DNA from: Xanthomonas citri pv. mangiferaeindicae
GTDB taxonomy: Bacteria > Pseudomonadota > Gammaproteobacteria > Xanthomonadales > Xanthomonadaceae
Direction of reading: 5' to 3'
Assembly (NCBI GenBank): GCA_002240395.1
Contig: CP016836.1
Location: forward strand, 2,108,001 to 2,172,000
DNA: 64,000 nt
Shown: positions 33,602-42,292 of the stretch, piece after piece
How positions within the stretch are numbered: the first letter of the stretch is position 1
Layout of the letters: each line of letters starts with the position of its first letter
Notes under the pieces: generated by a model
Databases searched by the model: none
The model's input: only the letters and a program-made list of their open reading frames with translations
What the model was told of the DNA's origin: nothing
Made by a program: the position numbers and the translations under genes

Positions 33602-33625
33602 GACGGCCCGCGCAAGCGGGCCGTC
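33602..33625 (+). terminator. Hairpin after rpoH
   Basis: GACGGCCCGC and GCGGGCCGTC form a perfect 10-bp stem with a GCAA loop 31 bases after the rpoH stop. No T tract follows, so it may act with Rho or protect the 3' end. Confidence 0.6.
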
Positions 33626-33729
33626 TGCATGTGGGCTGCCGCCGGGCAGCTGGCGCGAGGCGCGATGACCTGGTGGGCTTGCACCTGCCGATGCGGCGTC
33701 TTACCGGCGATCGGGCAGCCGCGCCTCGA

Positions 33730-34539
33730 TCACCACTTGAACAGCACCAGGCTCAACGCCAGTGCGGCCATGCCGGTGACCAACCCGTAGACGGTTTCGT
33801 GGCCCTTGGCGTAGCGCTTGGCGGCGGGCAGCAATTCGTCGAGTGCGAGGAAGACCATGACGCCGGCAATGAGCCCGAAGACGGCACCGAACACCGGTTC
33901 GGACAGGAACGGGCGCAGCAGCGCGTAGCCGATCAGGGCGCCCAGCGGCTCGGCCAGGCCCGACAGCAGACAGGCCAGGAAGGCGTAGGTCTTGTTGTTG
34001 GTGGCAAAGTACACCGGGACTGCGATCGCAATGCCCTCGGGGATGTTGTGGATCGCGATGGCGAATGCCAACGGCAGACCGACGCCGGGGTTCTCGATCG
34101 TGGCGAAGAACGTCGCCAGGCCTTCGGGAAAGTTGTGCGCGGTGATCGCGATCGCCGTCAGCAGGCCGACGCGTTTGACGTAGCTGGCGTTGTGCTCGCG
34201 GAAGTACGGGTCGTCGACCTCCAGCCGCTCGTGCGGGTTGGGCACCAGCTTGTCGATGGCGACGATGAACAGCAGGCCGCCGAGGAACGCGAACGTTCCC
34301 CAGGTGAAGCCGAGCTGCGGACCGTAGGCGTCCGTGAAGGCGAGGATCGACTTGTCGAGGATCTCGGTCAGCGACACATAGACCATCGCGCCGGCCGCGA
34401 ATGCGAGCCCGAATGCGAGCAGCCGCGCATTGGGCTGCTTGGCGAAGATCACCAGCAGGCTGCCCAGGCCGGTCGCCAGGCCAGCGGCGGTGGTGACCGC
34501 GAGCGCGATCAAAAAGTGCTGGCTGGAGATGTCGAGCAT
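33730..34539 (-). CDS. zupT: ZIP-family metal transporter ZupT
   Basis: The 269-residue polytopic protein takes up zinc and other divalent metals. About eight membrane segments are visible. The two ZIP signature motifs sit in helices 4 and 5: AHNFPEGLATFFA and IHNIPEGIAIAVP, which form the metal site. A short cytoplasmic loop (NPHERLEVDDPYFREH) joins helices 3 and 4. Length matches E. coli ZupT (257). It is on the minus strand, converges on rpoH and is 22 bases downstream of ndh. Confidence 0.93.
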   Translation of the reverse strand: MLDISSQHFLIALAVTTAAGLATGLGSLLVIFAKQPNARLLAFGLAFAAGAMVYVSLTEILDKSILAFTDAYGPQLGFTWGTFAFLGGLLFIVAIDKLVPNPHERLEVDDPYFREHNASYVKRVGLLTAIAITAHNFPEGLATFFATIENPGVGLPLAFAIAIHNIPEGIAIAVPVYFATNNKTYAFLACLLSGLAEPLGALIGYALLRPFLSEPVFGAVFGLIAGVMVFLALDELLPAAKRYAKGHETVYGLVTGMAALALSLVLFKW

Positions 34540-34561
34540 GGGGGCGGCCGGATCGAAGTGG

Positions 34562-35911
34562 TCAGTCCGGCGCCGTGTCGGGCGTCGACGGATGAGCGGC
34601 CATGCTATCCGAAGCCTGCAGCGAATGGTCCTGCACCCCCGCTTCGGGTCCCACTTCCGGTGCCGGCCCGAAGATGATCCGGGCGGCCCGCCGGTGGGTC
34701 CAGTAGGCGAGCGTCCAGTTCAGCAGCACTACGACGCGGTTGCGGAAGCCGATCAGGAAGAACACGTGGGCGACCAGCCAGAACCACCAGGCGGGCGCGC
34801 CCGAGAGCTTGATGCGCCCGAGGTGGGCGACGCCGGCCATGCGGCCGATCGTGGCGAGGTTGCCGTAGTCGCGATAGACGAACGGGGTCCTGGGCTGGTT
34901 GCGCAAGTCGGCGAGCAGATTGGTGGCTGCGTGCTCGCCCATCTGCTTGGCGGCGGGCGCCACGCCCGGCACCGTGCGTCCCTCGCTCTGGACCGCGACC
35001 ATGTCGCCGATGGCGTAGATCTCGGGATGGCCGGGCACAGTGAGGTCGGGGGTCACCTGCACACGGCCGGCGCGATCGCGCGGCACGTCCAACAGCGCGC
35101 CCAGCGGCGAGGCCGCGACGCCGGCAGCCCAGATCACGGTCCGGGCGGCGATGCGACGCTCGCCGATCCGGTAGCCCTCGGCATCGATCTCGGCGACCGG
35201 TTCGCCGGTGAGCACCTCCACCCCGAGCTTTTCCAACTGGCGGCGGGCCTTGGCCGACAGGTCCTCGGGGAACGAGGCGAGCACGCGTGGACCGGCCTCG
35301 ATCAGCCGGACCTTGGCCAGCGCAGGGTCGATATGCCGGAACTCGCTGCGCAGGGTGTGGCGCGCGATCTCGGCCAGCGTCCCGGCCAGTTCGACGCCAG
35401 TCGGACCGCCCCCGACGATCGCGAAGCTCAGCCACGCGGCGCGGGCGTCGGGATCGGCTTCGGCCTCGGCGCGCTCGAACGCCAACAGCATGCGGCGACG
35501 CAGGTGCAGCGCGTCGTCGAGCGTTTTCAGCCCCGGCGCGTGTGGCGCCCAGCGGTCATTGCCGAAATAAGCGTGGGTGGCGCCGGCGGCGAGGACCAAG
35601 CGGTCGTAGCCCAAGGTCATGCCGCCATCGAGGGTGAGCGTGCGGGCCTCGGGGTCGATGCCCTCGACCTCGGCCATGCGGACCTCGACGTTGCGCTGGC
35701 GTCGCAGGATGTGACGCAGCGGCGCGGCGATGTCAGGCGCCGACAGGCCGGCCGTGGCGACCTGATAGAGCAGCGGCTGGAACAGGTGATGGTTGCCGCG
35801 GTCGATCAGCGTGATGCGCACTGGCGCGCGCGCCAGGGCACGCGTGGCCCAGAGCCCGGCGAAGCCGCCGCCGACGATGACGACGCGGGGAAGATCGGAA
35901 GCGGCGGACAT
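34562..35911 (-). CDS. ndh: Type II NADH dehydrogenase (NDH-2)
   Basis: The 449-residue flavoprotein oxidises NADH and reduces quinone without pumping protons. It has the FAD site VVIVGGGFAGLWATRALA, the quinone-side DRGNHHLFQPLLYQVATAGLS, the NADH site FAIVGGGPTGVELAGTLAE near 163, GDMVAVQSEG near 292 and APAAKQMGEHAATNL. The C-terminal amphipathic and hydrophobic part (AWWFWLVAHVFFLIGFRN) attaches it to the membrane. Length matches the Ndh family. It precedes zupT by 22 bases on the same strand, and a palindromic repeat lies upstream. Confidence 0.9.
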   Translation of the reverse strand: MSAASDLPRVVIVGGGFAGLWATRALARAPVRITLIDRGNHHLFQPLLYQVATAGLSAPDIAAPLRHILRRQRNVEVRMAEVEGIDPEARTLTLDGGMTLGYDRLVLAAGATHAYFGNDRWAPHAPGLKTLDDALHLRRRMLLAFERAEAEADPDARAAWLSFAIVGGGPTGVELAGTLAEIARHTLRSEFRHIDPALAKVRLIEAGPRVLASFPEDLSAKARRQLEKLGVEVLTGEPVAEIDAEGYRIGERRIAARTVIWAAGVAASPLGALLDVPRDRAGRVQVTPDLTVPGHPEIYAIGDMVAVQSEGRTVPGVAPAAKQMGEHAATNLLADLRNQPRTPFVYRDYGNLATIGRMAGVAHLGRIKLSGAPAWWFWLVAHVFFLIGFRNRVVVLLNWTLAYWTHRRAARIIFGPAPEVGPEAGVQDHSLQASDSMAAHPSTPDTAPD

Positions 35912-35967
35912 CGCGGCCTCTCGAAGCGGGGACGCTCGATTCTAGGTCGAGCGCCGTGCACACACAC

Positions 35968-36071
35968 AAAACCGGGGTCAGAGTCGAATTTTCAAGCAAC
36001 CGGGGGCAGCGTCCACTGGATTCGCCGCGGCCTGATGGATGCGGGCGAATAATCGACTCTGACCCCGGTTC
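35968..36071. repeat. GGGGTCAGAGT-type palindromic repeat, long form
   Basis: AAAACCGGGGTCAGAGTCG at 35968-35986 and CGACTCTGACCCCGGTT at 36055-36071 flank about 68 bases of unrelated insert. It lies between ndh (upstream side) and the end of valS. The arms match the other copies; the central part does not. Confidence 0.88.
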
Positions 36072-36093
36072 TGCGGGGGCTAGCGCTGCGCGG

Positions 36094-38925
36094 TCACAGC
36101 CGGGCGCGTTGTGCGGCGAGGGCGTCGCGCTGTGCGGTCCAGTCGGCCAGGCGCTGGCGTTCCTGTTCGACCACGGTCATCGGGGCGTTCTTGACGAAGG
36201 TCTCGTTCGACAGCTTGCCGTGGCACTTGGCCAGTTCGCCTTCGACGCGCTTGAGTTCCTTGTCCAGGCGCGTGCGTTCGGCATCGAGGTCGACCAGACC
36301 TTCGAGCGGGACGTACAGCGCGAACTCGCCGACCAGGGCCGTGGCTGCCGGCGGCGGGTCGCCTTCGAGGCGGTCGATGCGCTCCAGGCGGACGAGGGAG
36401 CGCAGCTGCGAGTCGAAGCGACGCAGCCGCTCGGTCGACAGCGGGTGGTCTTCCCGAGTCAGCAGCACGATCTGGCGCGACGGTGAAACGCCCAGTTCGC
36501 TGCGGATGCGGCGCAGGGCGCTGACCATCTGCTTGAGCCATTCGACATCGGCGTCGGCCTTCGAGTACGCGGCCACGGCCTGCGCGTCGGCCTGGGGATA
36601 GGGACGCAGCGAGATCGTCGTGTCCGCGATGCCCAGCCGCGGCGCGACCTGGCGCCACAGTTCCTCGGTGACGAACGGAATCAGCGGATGCAGCAGTCGC
36701 AGCAGCGATTCGAGCACGTGCAGCAGGGTGCGGCGGGTGCTGTCGGCGGCCGCTTGGTCGGTGCCCAGCAGCGCGGGCTTGGCGAGCTCGACGAACCAGT
36801 CGCAGAATTGGTTCCAGGCGAACTCGTAGAGCGTCTGCGCAAGCAGGTCGAAGCGGTAGCTCTCGAAATGCGTACGGGCTTCGTTGGCGGCCTGGTCGAG
36901 TCGCGACAGGATCCACTTCTCGGTGTCGGTCACCGGCCAGGCGGTATCGGCCGTGGCAGCGTCGAAGCCCTCGGTGTTCATCAGCACGAAGCGTGTGGCA
37001 TTCCACAGCTTGTTGCAGAAGTTCTTGTAGCCCTCCGCGCGGCCGAGGTCGAACTTGATGTCGCGACCGGGGCCCGCGAGCGCGGCCATCGTGAAGCGCA
37101 GCGGATCGGCGCCATGCGCGGCGATGCCTTCGGGGAACTCCTTGCGCGTGGCCTTCTCGATCTTCGGCGCATCCTTGGGCTTCATCAGCCCCGTGGTGCG
37201 CTTGGCGACCAGATCCTCGATCGTGATGCCATCGATGATGTCGAGCGGGTCGAGCACGTTGCCCTTGGACTTGGACATCTTCTGGCCGTCCTTGTCGCGG
37301 ACCAGACCGGTCATGTAGACGTCGCGGAACGGCACCTGGCCGACCAGATGATCGGTCAGCATGATCATCCGTGCCACCCAGAAGAAGATGATGTCGAAGC
37401 CGGTGACCAGCACGCTCGAAGGGACGAATTGCGCGAAGCCGCGCGCGTCCATCGCCGCCGTGTCCGGCCAGCCCATCGTGCCGATCGGCCACAGCCCGGA
37501 CGAGAACCACGTCTCGAGCACGTCGCTGTCCTGGGTCAGCGCCACGTCCGGCCCCAGGCCCGCCTTCTCGCGCGCCTCGGCTTCGGTGCGGGCGACATAG
37601 ATATTGCCGGCGGCGTCGTACCACGCCGGGATGCGGTGTCCCCACCACAGCTGGCGGCTGATGCACCAGTCCTGGATGTTCTCCATCCAGTGGCGATAGG
37701 TGCTGGTCCAGTTCGGCGGGACGAACTTGACGGCGCCGCTTTCCACGAGCGCCAGGCCGCGCTGGGCCAGGCCGTCCATCGCGACGAACCATTGGTCGGT
37801 CAGATAAGGCTCGATGACCTGGCCGGTGCGGTCGCCACGCGGCACCTGCAGCTTGTGCGGGCGCGCCTGCAGCATCAGCCCCTCGGCCTCGAGTTCGGCG
37901 AGCACGGCCTTGCGCGCCTCGAAGCGGTCCATGCCGCGGAAGCGCTCGGGCGCCGCGTCGTTGAGCGCGGCGTCGGGGGTAAACAGATTGATCGTCGGCA
38001 GGCCGTGGCGCTGGCCGACCTGGTAGTCGTTGAAGTCGTGCGCCGGGGTCACCTTGACCACGCCAGTGCCGAATGCACGGTCGACGTAGGCGTCGCCGAT
38101 CACCGGGATCGTCCGGCCGGTCAACGGCAGTGCCACGGCCTTGCCGATCAGGGCTGCGTAGCGCGAGTCCTCCGGGTGCACCATCACGGCGGTGTCGCCG
38201 AGCATCGTTTCCGGCCGCGTGGTGGCCACGACCAGGTGGTCGCGCGTCTCTCGCAATGTCTCGTGGCCGTCGGCGTCGATCTCGATGTGCTCGTAGGTCG
38301 CGCCGTCGGCCAGCGGGTAGCGGATTTCCCACAGGAAGCCGTCTTCCTCTTCGCTGACGACCTCCAGGTCGGAGATCGCGGTCTTGAGCACGGGATCCCA
38401 GTTGACCAGACGCTGGCCACGGTAGATCAAGCCTTGCTCGTGCAGGCGCACAAAGGCCTCGACCACGGCCTGCGACGGTTGCGGGTCCATCGTGAACGTC
38501 GTGCGCGACCAGTCGCCCGAGGCGCCCAATCGGCGCATCTGGCGCTCGATCGTGCCACCCGACTCGGCCTTCCATTCCCACACCTTCTCGATGAAACGCT
38601 CGCGCCCCAGCGAATCGCGGGTCTCGCTGCTGCCGGCCAGCTTGAGGTTGCGCGAGACCACCATTTCGGTCGCGATACCGGCGTGGTCGGTGCCCATCTG
38701 CCAGAGCGTGCGGTAGCCGCGCATCCGGTGATAGCGCACCAGGGCGTCCTGCAGCGTGTGCTGGAACGCATGCCCCATGTGCAGCGTGCCGGTGACGTTG
38801 GGCGGCGGCAGCAGGATCGTGTAAGCCGGGCCGTCACCCTGCGGCGCGAACACGCCGCCGGCCTCCCACTCGGCGTACAGGCGGGCTTCGAAGGAACCGG
38901 GGTCGTAGCTGGGGGCGAGAGGCAT
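36094..38925 (-). CDS. valS: Valyl-tRNA synthetase
   Basis: The 943-residue class I synthetase charges tRNA-Val. The HIGH-type motif is TLHMGHAFQHT (HMGH at residues 49-52) in PPPNVTGTLHMGHAF, and KMSKSKGNVLDP lies at 549-553. The CP1 editing domain lies between. At the C-terminus, the coiled-coil tRNA-binding arm starts around 880 (LDAERTRLDKELKRVEGEL). Length fits the bacterial family (about 950). The preferred start is ATG 38925; the 39 in-frame codons upstream include a tandem repeat and are not conserved. The order pepA-holC-valS is standard in gammaproteobacteria. Confidence 0.97.
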   Translation of the reverse strand: MPLAPSYDPGSFEARLYAEWEAGGVFAPQGDGPAYTILLPPPNVTGTLHMGHAFQHTLQDALVRYHRMRGYRTLWQMGTDHAGIATEMVVSRNLKLAGSSETRDSLGRERFIEKVWEWKAESGGTIERQMRRLGASGDWSRTTFTMDPQPSQAVVEAFVRLHEQGLIYRGQRLVNWDPVLKTAISDLEVVSEEEDGFLWEIRYPLADGATYEHIEIDADGHETLRETRDHLVVATTRPETMLGDTAVMVHPEDSRYAALIGKAVALPLTGRTIPVIGDAYVDRAFGTGVVKVTPAHDFNDYQVGQRHGLPTINLFTPDAALNDAAPERFRGMDRFEARKAVLAELEAEGLMLQARPHKLQVPRGDRTGQVIEPYLTDQWFVAMDGLAQRGLALVESGAVKFVPPNWTSTYRHWMENIQDWCISRQLWWGHRIPAWYDAAGNIYVARTEAEAREKAGLGPDVALTQDSDVLETWFSSGLWPIGTMGWPDTAAMDARGFAQFVPSSVLVTGFDIIFFWVARMIMLTDHLVGQVPFRDVYMTGLVRDKDGQKMSKSKGNVLDPLDIIDGITIEDLVAKRTTGLMKPKDAPKIEKATRKEFPEGIAAHGADPLRFTMAALAGPGRDIKFDLGRAEGYKNFCNKLWNATRFVLMNTEGFDAATADTAWPVTDTEKWILSRLDQAANEARTHFESYRFDLLAQTLYEFAWNQFCDWFVELAKPALLGTDQAAADSTRRTLLHVLESLLRLLHPLIPFVTEELWRQVAPRLGIADTTISLRPYPQADAQAVAAYSKADADVEWLKQMVSALRRIRSELGVSPSRQIVLLTREDHPLSTERLRRFDSQLRSLVRLERIDRLEGDPPPAATALVGEFALYVPLEGLVDLDAERTRLDKELKRVEGELAKCHGKLSNETFVKNAPMTVVEQERQRLADWTAQRDALAAQRARL

Positions 38926-38938
38926 GGTGGGAGCGCCG

Positions 38939-38968
38939 TGATTCGTGATGGGTGATTCGTGATGGGGG
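38939..38968. repeat. Short tandem repeat upstream of valS
   Basis: GTGATTCGTGATGGG occurs twice in tandem (the second copy with an extra G). It is a decayed spacer repeat of the kind common in xanthomonad intergenic DNA, directly upstream of the valS start (minus strand). It does not fit a promoter element. Confidence 0.55.
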
Positions 38969-39038
38969 CGCGTATACAGGGCGGGGTGGGCGGCATCGCT
39001 CGACGCCAAAGCCCCGATCCCGGTGTTCGGCCTTGCCC

Positions 39039-39461
39039 TCACATGTCGTGCTTGGAGACCTCGAGTCCGGCGGCCTTGTAGTGGCGCCAGCGCTCGCGCA
39101 GAGGTTCACGGGCCGAGTCGTCGGCGGGGACGACTTCGAGTACGCGTTCGAAGCCGCCGTCGACCGCGGCATCGCGCAGGTTGATCACCAACGCGCGCAT
39201 CGGGGTGTCGGTGTCGGGGGCTGCGATCAGCACCGGCGCCTCGTCGTCTTCGTCGTCGGTACCAGCGATCTGGTGCGGGATGTAGTCGTCCTCGCCCATG
39301 TCCCAGAGCATGTCGTCGAGCATCTCGGCTTGCGCCATGTCGCGCGCCAGCACCAGCGTCCACTGCTGCGCGGCATAGGCCTTGCGCACCAGTTCGCAGA
39401 CCAGCCGGAGCGGCTCATCGCGGAAACGGGGCTTGGCGATCAGATAGAAGTCGGCGCGCAT
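39039..39461 (-). CDS. holC: DNA polymerase III subunit chi
   Basis: The 140-residue protein matches HolC, which links the clamp loader with single-stranded DNA-binding protein. Family features are ADFYLIAKPRFRDEPLRLVCE at the start, LVCELVRKAYAAQQWTLVLA, DDMLWDMGEDDYIPHQIA with the conserved W-x-MG and IPH, and the late APVLIAAPD and DGGFERVLEVV. It lies between pepA and valS on the same strand, the conserved arrangement. ATG 39461 gives a 140-residue product, close to E. coli HolC (147). Confidence 0.92.
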   Translation of the reverse strand: MRADFYLIAKPRFRDEPLRLVCELVRKAYAAQQWTLVLARDMAQAEMLDDMLWDMGEDDYIPHQIAGTDDEDDEAPVLIAAPDTDTPMRALVINLRDAAVDGGFERVLEVVPADDSAREPLRERWRHYKAAGLEVSKHDM

Positions 39462-39511
39462 GGAAAAGGCAGAGAAAGAGGTCGTCTCAGCAGGGATCAG
39501 TCGAGCGGGCT

Positions 39512-39590
39512 AAACCGGGATCAGAGTGCAATTCGACGCGGGGTCAGAGTGAAATTTCGCCTTGCGAAATTGCACTCTGACCCCGGTTTT
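39512..39590. repeat. GGGGTCAGAGT-type palindromic repeat, abutting pepA
   Basis: Left arms are AAACCGGGATCAGAGTGCA (39512-39530) and a second GGGGTCAGAGTGAAATTTCG copy (39540-39559); the right arm is CGAAATTGCACTCTGACCCC with GGTTTT to 39590. A doubled left arm makes this copy asymmetric. Its final T is also the first base of the pepA stop codon (minus strand, 39590-39592). Confidence 0.9.
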
Positions 39591-41071
39591 CAGGCGGCGG
39601 TGCGGTCGAGCAGCCACTGCGACAGCAGGCCGACGGGACGGCCGGTGGCGTAGGCCATCTTGCCGCTGCCGCTGGCGCTGCCGGCGATGTCCAGATGGGC
39701 CCAGCGCTGTCCTTCGGTGAAGCGCGAGAGGAAGCAGCCGGCCGTGATCGCGCCGCCCCAGCGGCCGCCGATGTTGTAGACGTCGGCGAAGTTGGAATCG
39801 AGCATCGACTGGTACTCGTCCCACAGCGGCAGGCGCCAGGCGCGGTCGAAGACGTGCTCGCCGGCGGCCAGCAGTTCGGCGGCCAGGTCGTCGTGCTTGC
39901 TCATCAGGCCGGTGGCCTGTGTGCCGAGTGCGACCATGCAGGCGCCGGTCAGCGTGGCGACGTCGACCAGGGCGGCCGGCTCGAAACGCTCGGCGTAGGT
40001 CAGCGCGTCGCACAGGATCAGCCGGCCCTCGGCGTCGGTGTTACCGACCTCGATCGTCTTGCCCGACATGCTGGTGATGACGTCGGACGGGCGATAGCTG
40101 TTGCCGTCGATCGCGTTCTCGACCGCCGGCACCACGACGTGCAGATTGATCGGCAGGTCCAGGCCGACCGCGGACACGAACGTGCCCATGACCGTCGCCG
40201 CGCCGCACATGTCGAACTTCATCTCCTCGATGCCGCCCTGCGTCTTGAGGTTGACGCCGCCGGTGTCGAAGGTGATGCCCTTGCCGACCAGGACGTAGGG
40301 CTTGGCGTCGCCACCGTTCTTCCAGCTCAGCACGACCAGGCGGGGGCGGTTGGCCGAGCCGCGGGCGACGGCCAGCAGCGAGCCCATGCCCAGCGCTTCC
40401 ATCTGCGCTTCGTCGAGCACTTCGCATGAGGCCTTGTCGAAACGGTCGGCGAACGTGCGCGCCTGTTCGGCCAGATAGGCCGGATTGCAGACGTTCGGCG
40501 GCAGGTTGCCCAGTTCGCGCGCGAACTTCACACCTGCCGCGATCGCCTTGCCCTGCGCCAGTGCCTGGTCGTCGTCGCCGACGATGGCGATCGAAGCCAG
40601 CTTCGCCGGCTCGCGCTTCTTGTTGCGCGCGCCCAGCGTGGCGACATAGCGATAGGCAGCGTGATCGGCGGCGATCACCGCCTGGCGGATCGTCCACGCG
40701 GTGTCGTGGCCGGCGACCTCGAGGTCGGCCAGTGCCAGCGCCGCGTTGGCGATGGTGCCGTCCTTGAGGGCGCGGATCGCATCGCCGACGGCGCGCAGGT
40801 ACTGGGGCGCACCGAACTTGGCGCGCTCGCCCAGGCCGACGGCCAGCACGCGTGGTGCGGTCACGCCGGGCAGGTCGTGCAGCAGCGTGGTGCGCCCGGG
40901 CTTGCCGGGCAGGTCGCCGCGCTGGGCGAGCGCCGACAGGCGACCGCCGCTGGCGGTGTCGATGGCGGCCGCCGCGCCCGACAGCGGACCGTCGGCGAAG
41001 ACGCCAACGACCAGGCAGTCGCTCGACAAAGTGGGGGGCGCGTCGCGGTTCAGGGAGAATTCGAGGGTCAT
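39590..41071 (-). CDS. pepA: Leucyl aminopeptidase PepA
   Basis: The 493-residue enzyme removes N-terminal residues from peptides; in some bacteria it also serves as an architectural protein for XerCD recombination. M17 signatures are ARELGNLPPNVCNPAYLAEQA, VGKGITFDTGGVNLKTQGG and NTDAEGRLILCDAL, the two metal-binding motifs in the C-terminal half. The Lys of VGKGITFDTGG and the Arg of NTDAEGR are the catalytic pair. Its stop codon touches the palindromic repeat. Divergent from lptF, about 135 bases upstream. Confidence 0.96.
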   Translation of the reverse strand: MTLEFSLNRDAPPTLSSDCLVVGVFADGPLSGAAAAIDTASGGRLSALAQRGDLPGKPGRTTLLHDLPGVTAPRVLAVGLGERAKFGAPQYLRAVGDAIRALKDGTIANAALALADLEVAGHDTAWTIRQAVIAADHAAYRYVATLGARNKKREPAKLASIAIVGDDDQALAQGKAIAAGVKFARELGNLPPNVCNPAYLAEQARTFADRFDKASCEVLDEAQMEALGMGSLLAVARGSANRPRLVVLSWKNGGDAKPYVLVGKGITFDTGGVNLKTQGGIEEMKFDMCGAATVMGTFVSAVGLDLPINLHVVVPAVENAIDGNSYRPSDVITSMSGKTIEVGNTDAEGRLILCDALTYAERFEPAALVDVATLTGACMVALGTQATGLMSKHDDLAAELLAAGEHVFDRAWRLPLWDEYQSMLDSNFADVYNIGGRWGGAITAGCFLSRFTEGQRWAHLDIAGSASGSGKMAYATGRPVGLLSQWLLDRTAA

Positions 41072-41206
41072 CAACCAGATTCCATGGGGTGATCGGTACA
41101 CTTCACGGTCCAGCGGGCGTGGCCTGTGACAGGCTCGCCATCGCAGATGCGTCGTGAAGGCGCGGCTGGACGAACCCCCAAGTCTAAAGCAAAGCCCCCG
41201 CGCCCG

Positions 41207-42292
41207 ATGCCGAAGCTCGACCGCTACCTGTTCCGCGAATTTGCCCAGGCGACCTTCGCGGCGCTGGTGGTGCTGATGATCGTCAGCCTCGGTGGGGTGT
41301 TCGCCGATGTGCTCGGCGACATCGCGCGCGGCCGGGTGCCGGCCGGCCTGATGCTGGCCCAACTGGGCTTGCAGGTCGTCAACTATCTGCCGTTGATCCT
41401 GCCGCTGGGCCTGATGCTGGGCCTGATGCTGGCGTTCGGACGCCTGTACCGCGATTCGGAAATGCCGGTGCTGACCTCGGTCGGCGTCGGCCCGGTGCGG
41501 CTGTTGCGGCCGCTGGCACTGGTCGTGGTGCCGATGACGCTGTTCATCGGCGCCTGCTCGCTGTGGCTCGGCCCGTGGGCTCGTGGCTACTCGCAGCAGA
41601 TGATCGAAGCCGGCCAACGCAGCCTGCTGGTCTCGGGGCTGGAGGCCGGCCGGTTCGTCGAGTTCCCCGGCGGCAACGGCGTGGTGTACGTCAATGCGAT
41701 GTCCGACGACGGCAGCCGCCTGGGTCGGGTCTTCGTCTATCGCCAGGACGACGGGCGCATGGACGTGACCACCGCGCTGAGCGGCGAATTGAGTGTCGAG
41801 GCGGCGGGGCGCTTTCTGCGGCTCGATGAGGGCTTCCGCGTCGAAGGCCCGCTCGATGCCGGGCTCGATTACCGGCTGATGCGCTATGCCAGCAACGAGA
41901 TCCGGTTGCCGGCCGCCGATCTGGGCGCCGATGCCGACGATCCGGCGCTGCAGCCGACGCTGGCGCTGCTTGGCGACGACCGCCGCGAGGCCCGCGCGCA
42001 GCTGCATTTCCGGCTGGCGCCGCCGCTGTTGGCATTGGCCTTCGCGCTGCTCGCGGTGCCGCTGGCCCGAAGTCCGCCGCGCCAGGCCCGCTACGGTCGG
42101 ATGATGATGGGCTTTTTGGCCTACGTCATGGGCATGAACCTGATGATGCTGGGTGCCGACTGGGTCGGCGAGGGCCGGATTCCGGTCGCCCTGGGTTTGT
42201 GGTGGCTGGTGCTGCCGTTGCTGGGCTTCGGCGCCTGGCTGTATTTCCGCGATGGCCGTGTGGTCGCGCCGAAGTGGAGGCGTGCGCGATGA
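41207..42292 (+). CDS. lptF: LPS export permease LptF
   Basis: The 361-residue inner-membrane protein, with LptG, extracts LPS into the Lpt bridge. It has six membrane segments in three pairs: LFREFAQATFAALVVLMIVSLG, the next at about 60-80, then one near 100-120, and three at the C-terminal end. A periplasmic domain of about 150 residues lies between. The N-terminal DRYLFREF motif is typical of LptF. ATG 41207 is preferred to an earlier in-frame start in leader DNA. It overlaps lptG by four bases (ATGA). Confidence 0.93.
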   Translation: MPKLDRYLFREFAQATFAALVVLMIVSLGGVFADVLGDIARGRVPAGLMLAQLGLQVVNYLPLILPLGLMLGLMLAFGRLYRDSEMPVLTSVGVGPVRLLRPLALVVVPMTLFIGACSLWLGPWARGYSQQMIEAGQRSLLVSGLEAGRFVEFPGGNGVVYVNAMSDDGSRLGRVFVYRQDDGRMDVTTALSGELSVEAAGRFLRLDEGFRVEGPLDAGLDYRLMRYASNEIRLPAADLGADADDPALQPTLALLGDDRREARAQLHFRLAPPLLALAFALLAVPLARSPPRQARYGRMMMGFLAYVMGMNLMMLGADWVGEGRIPVALGLWWLVLPLLGFGAWLYFRDGRVVAPKWRRAR

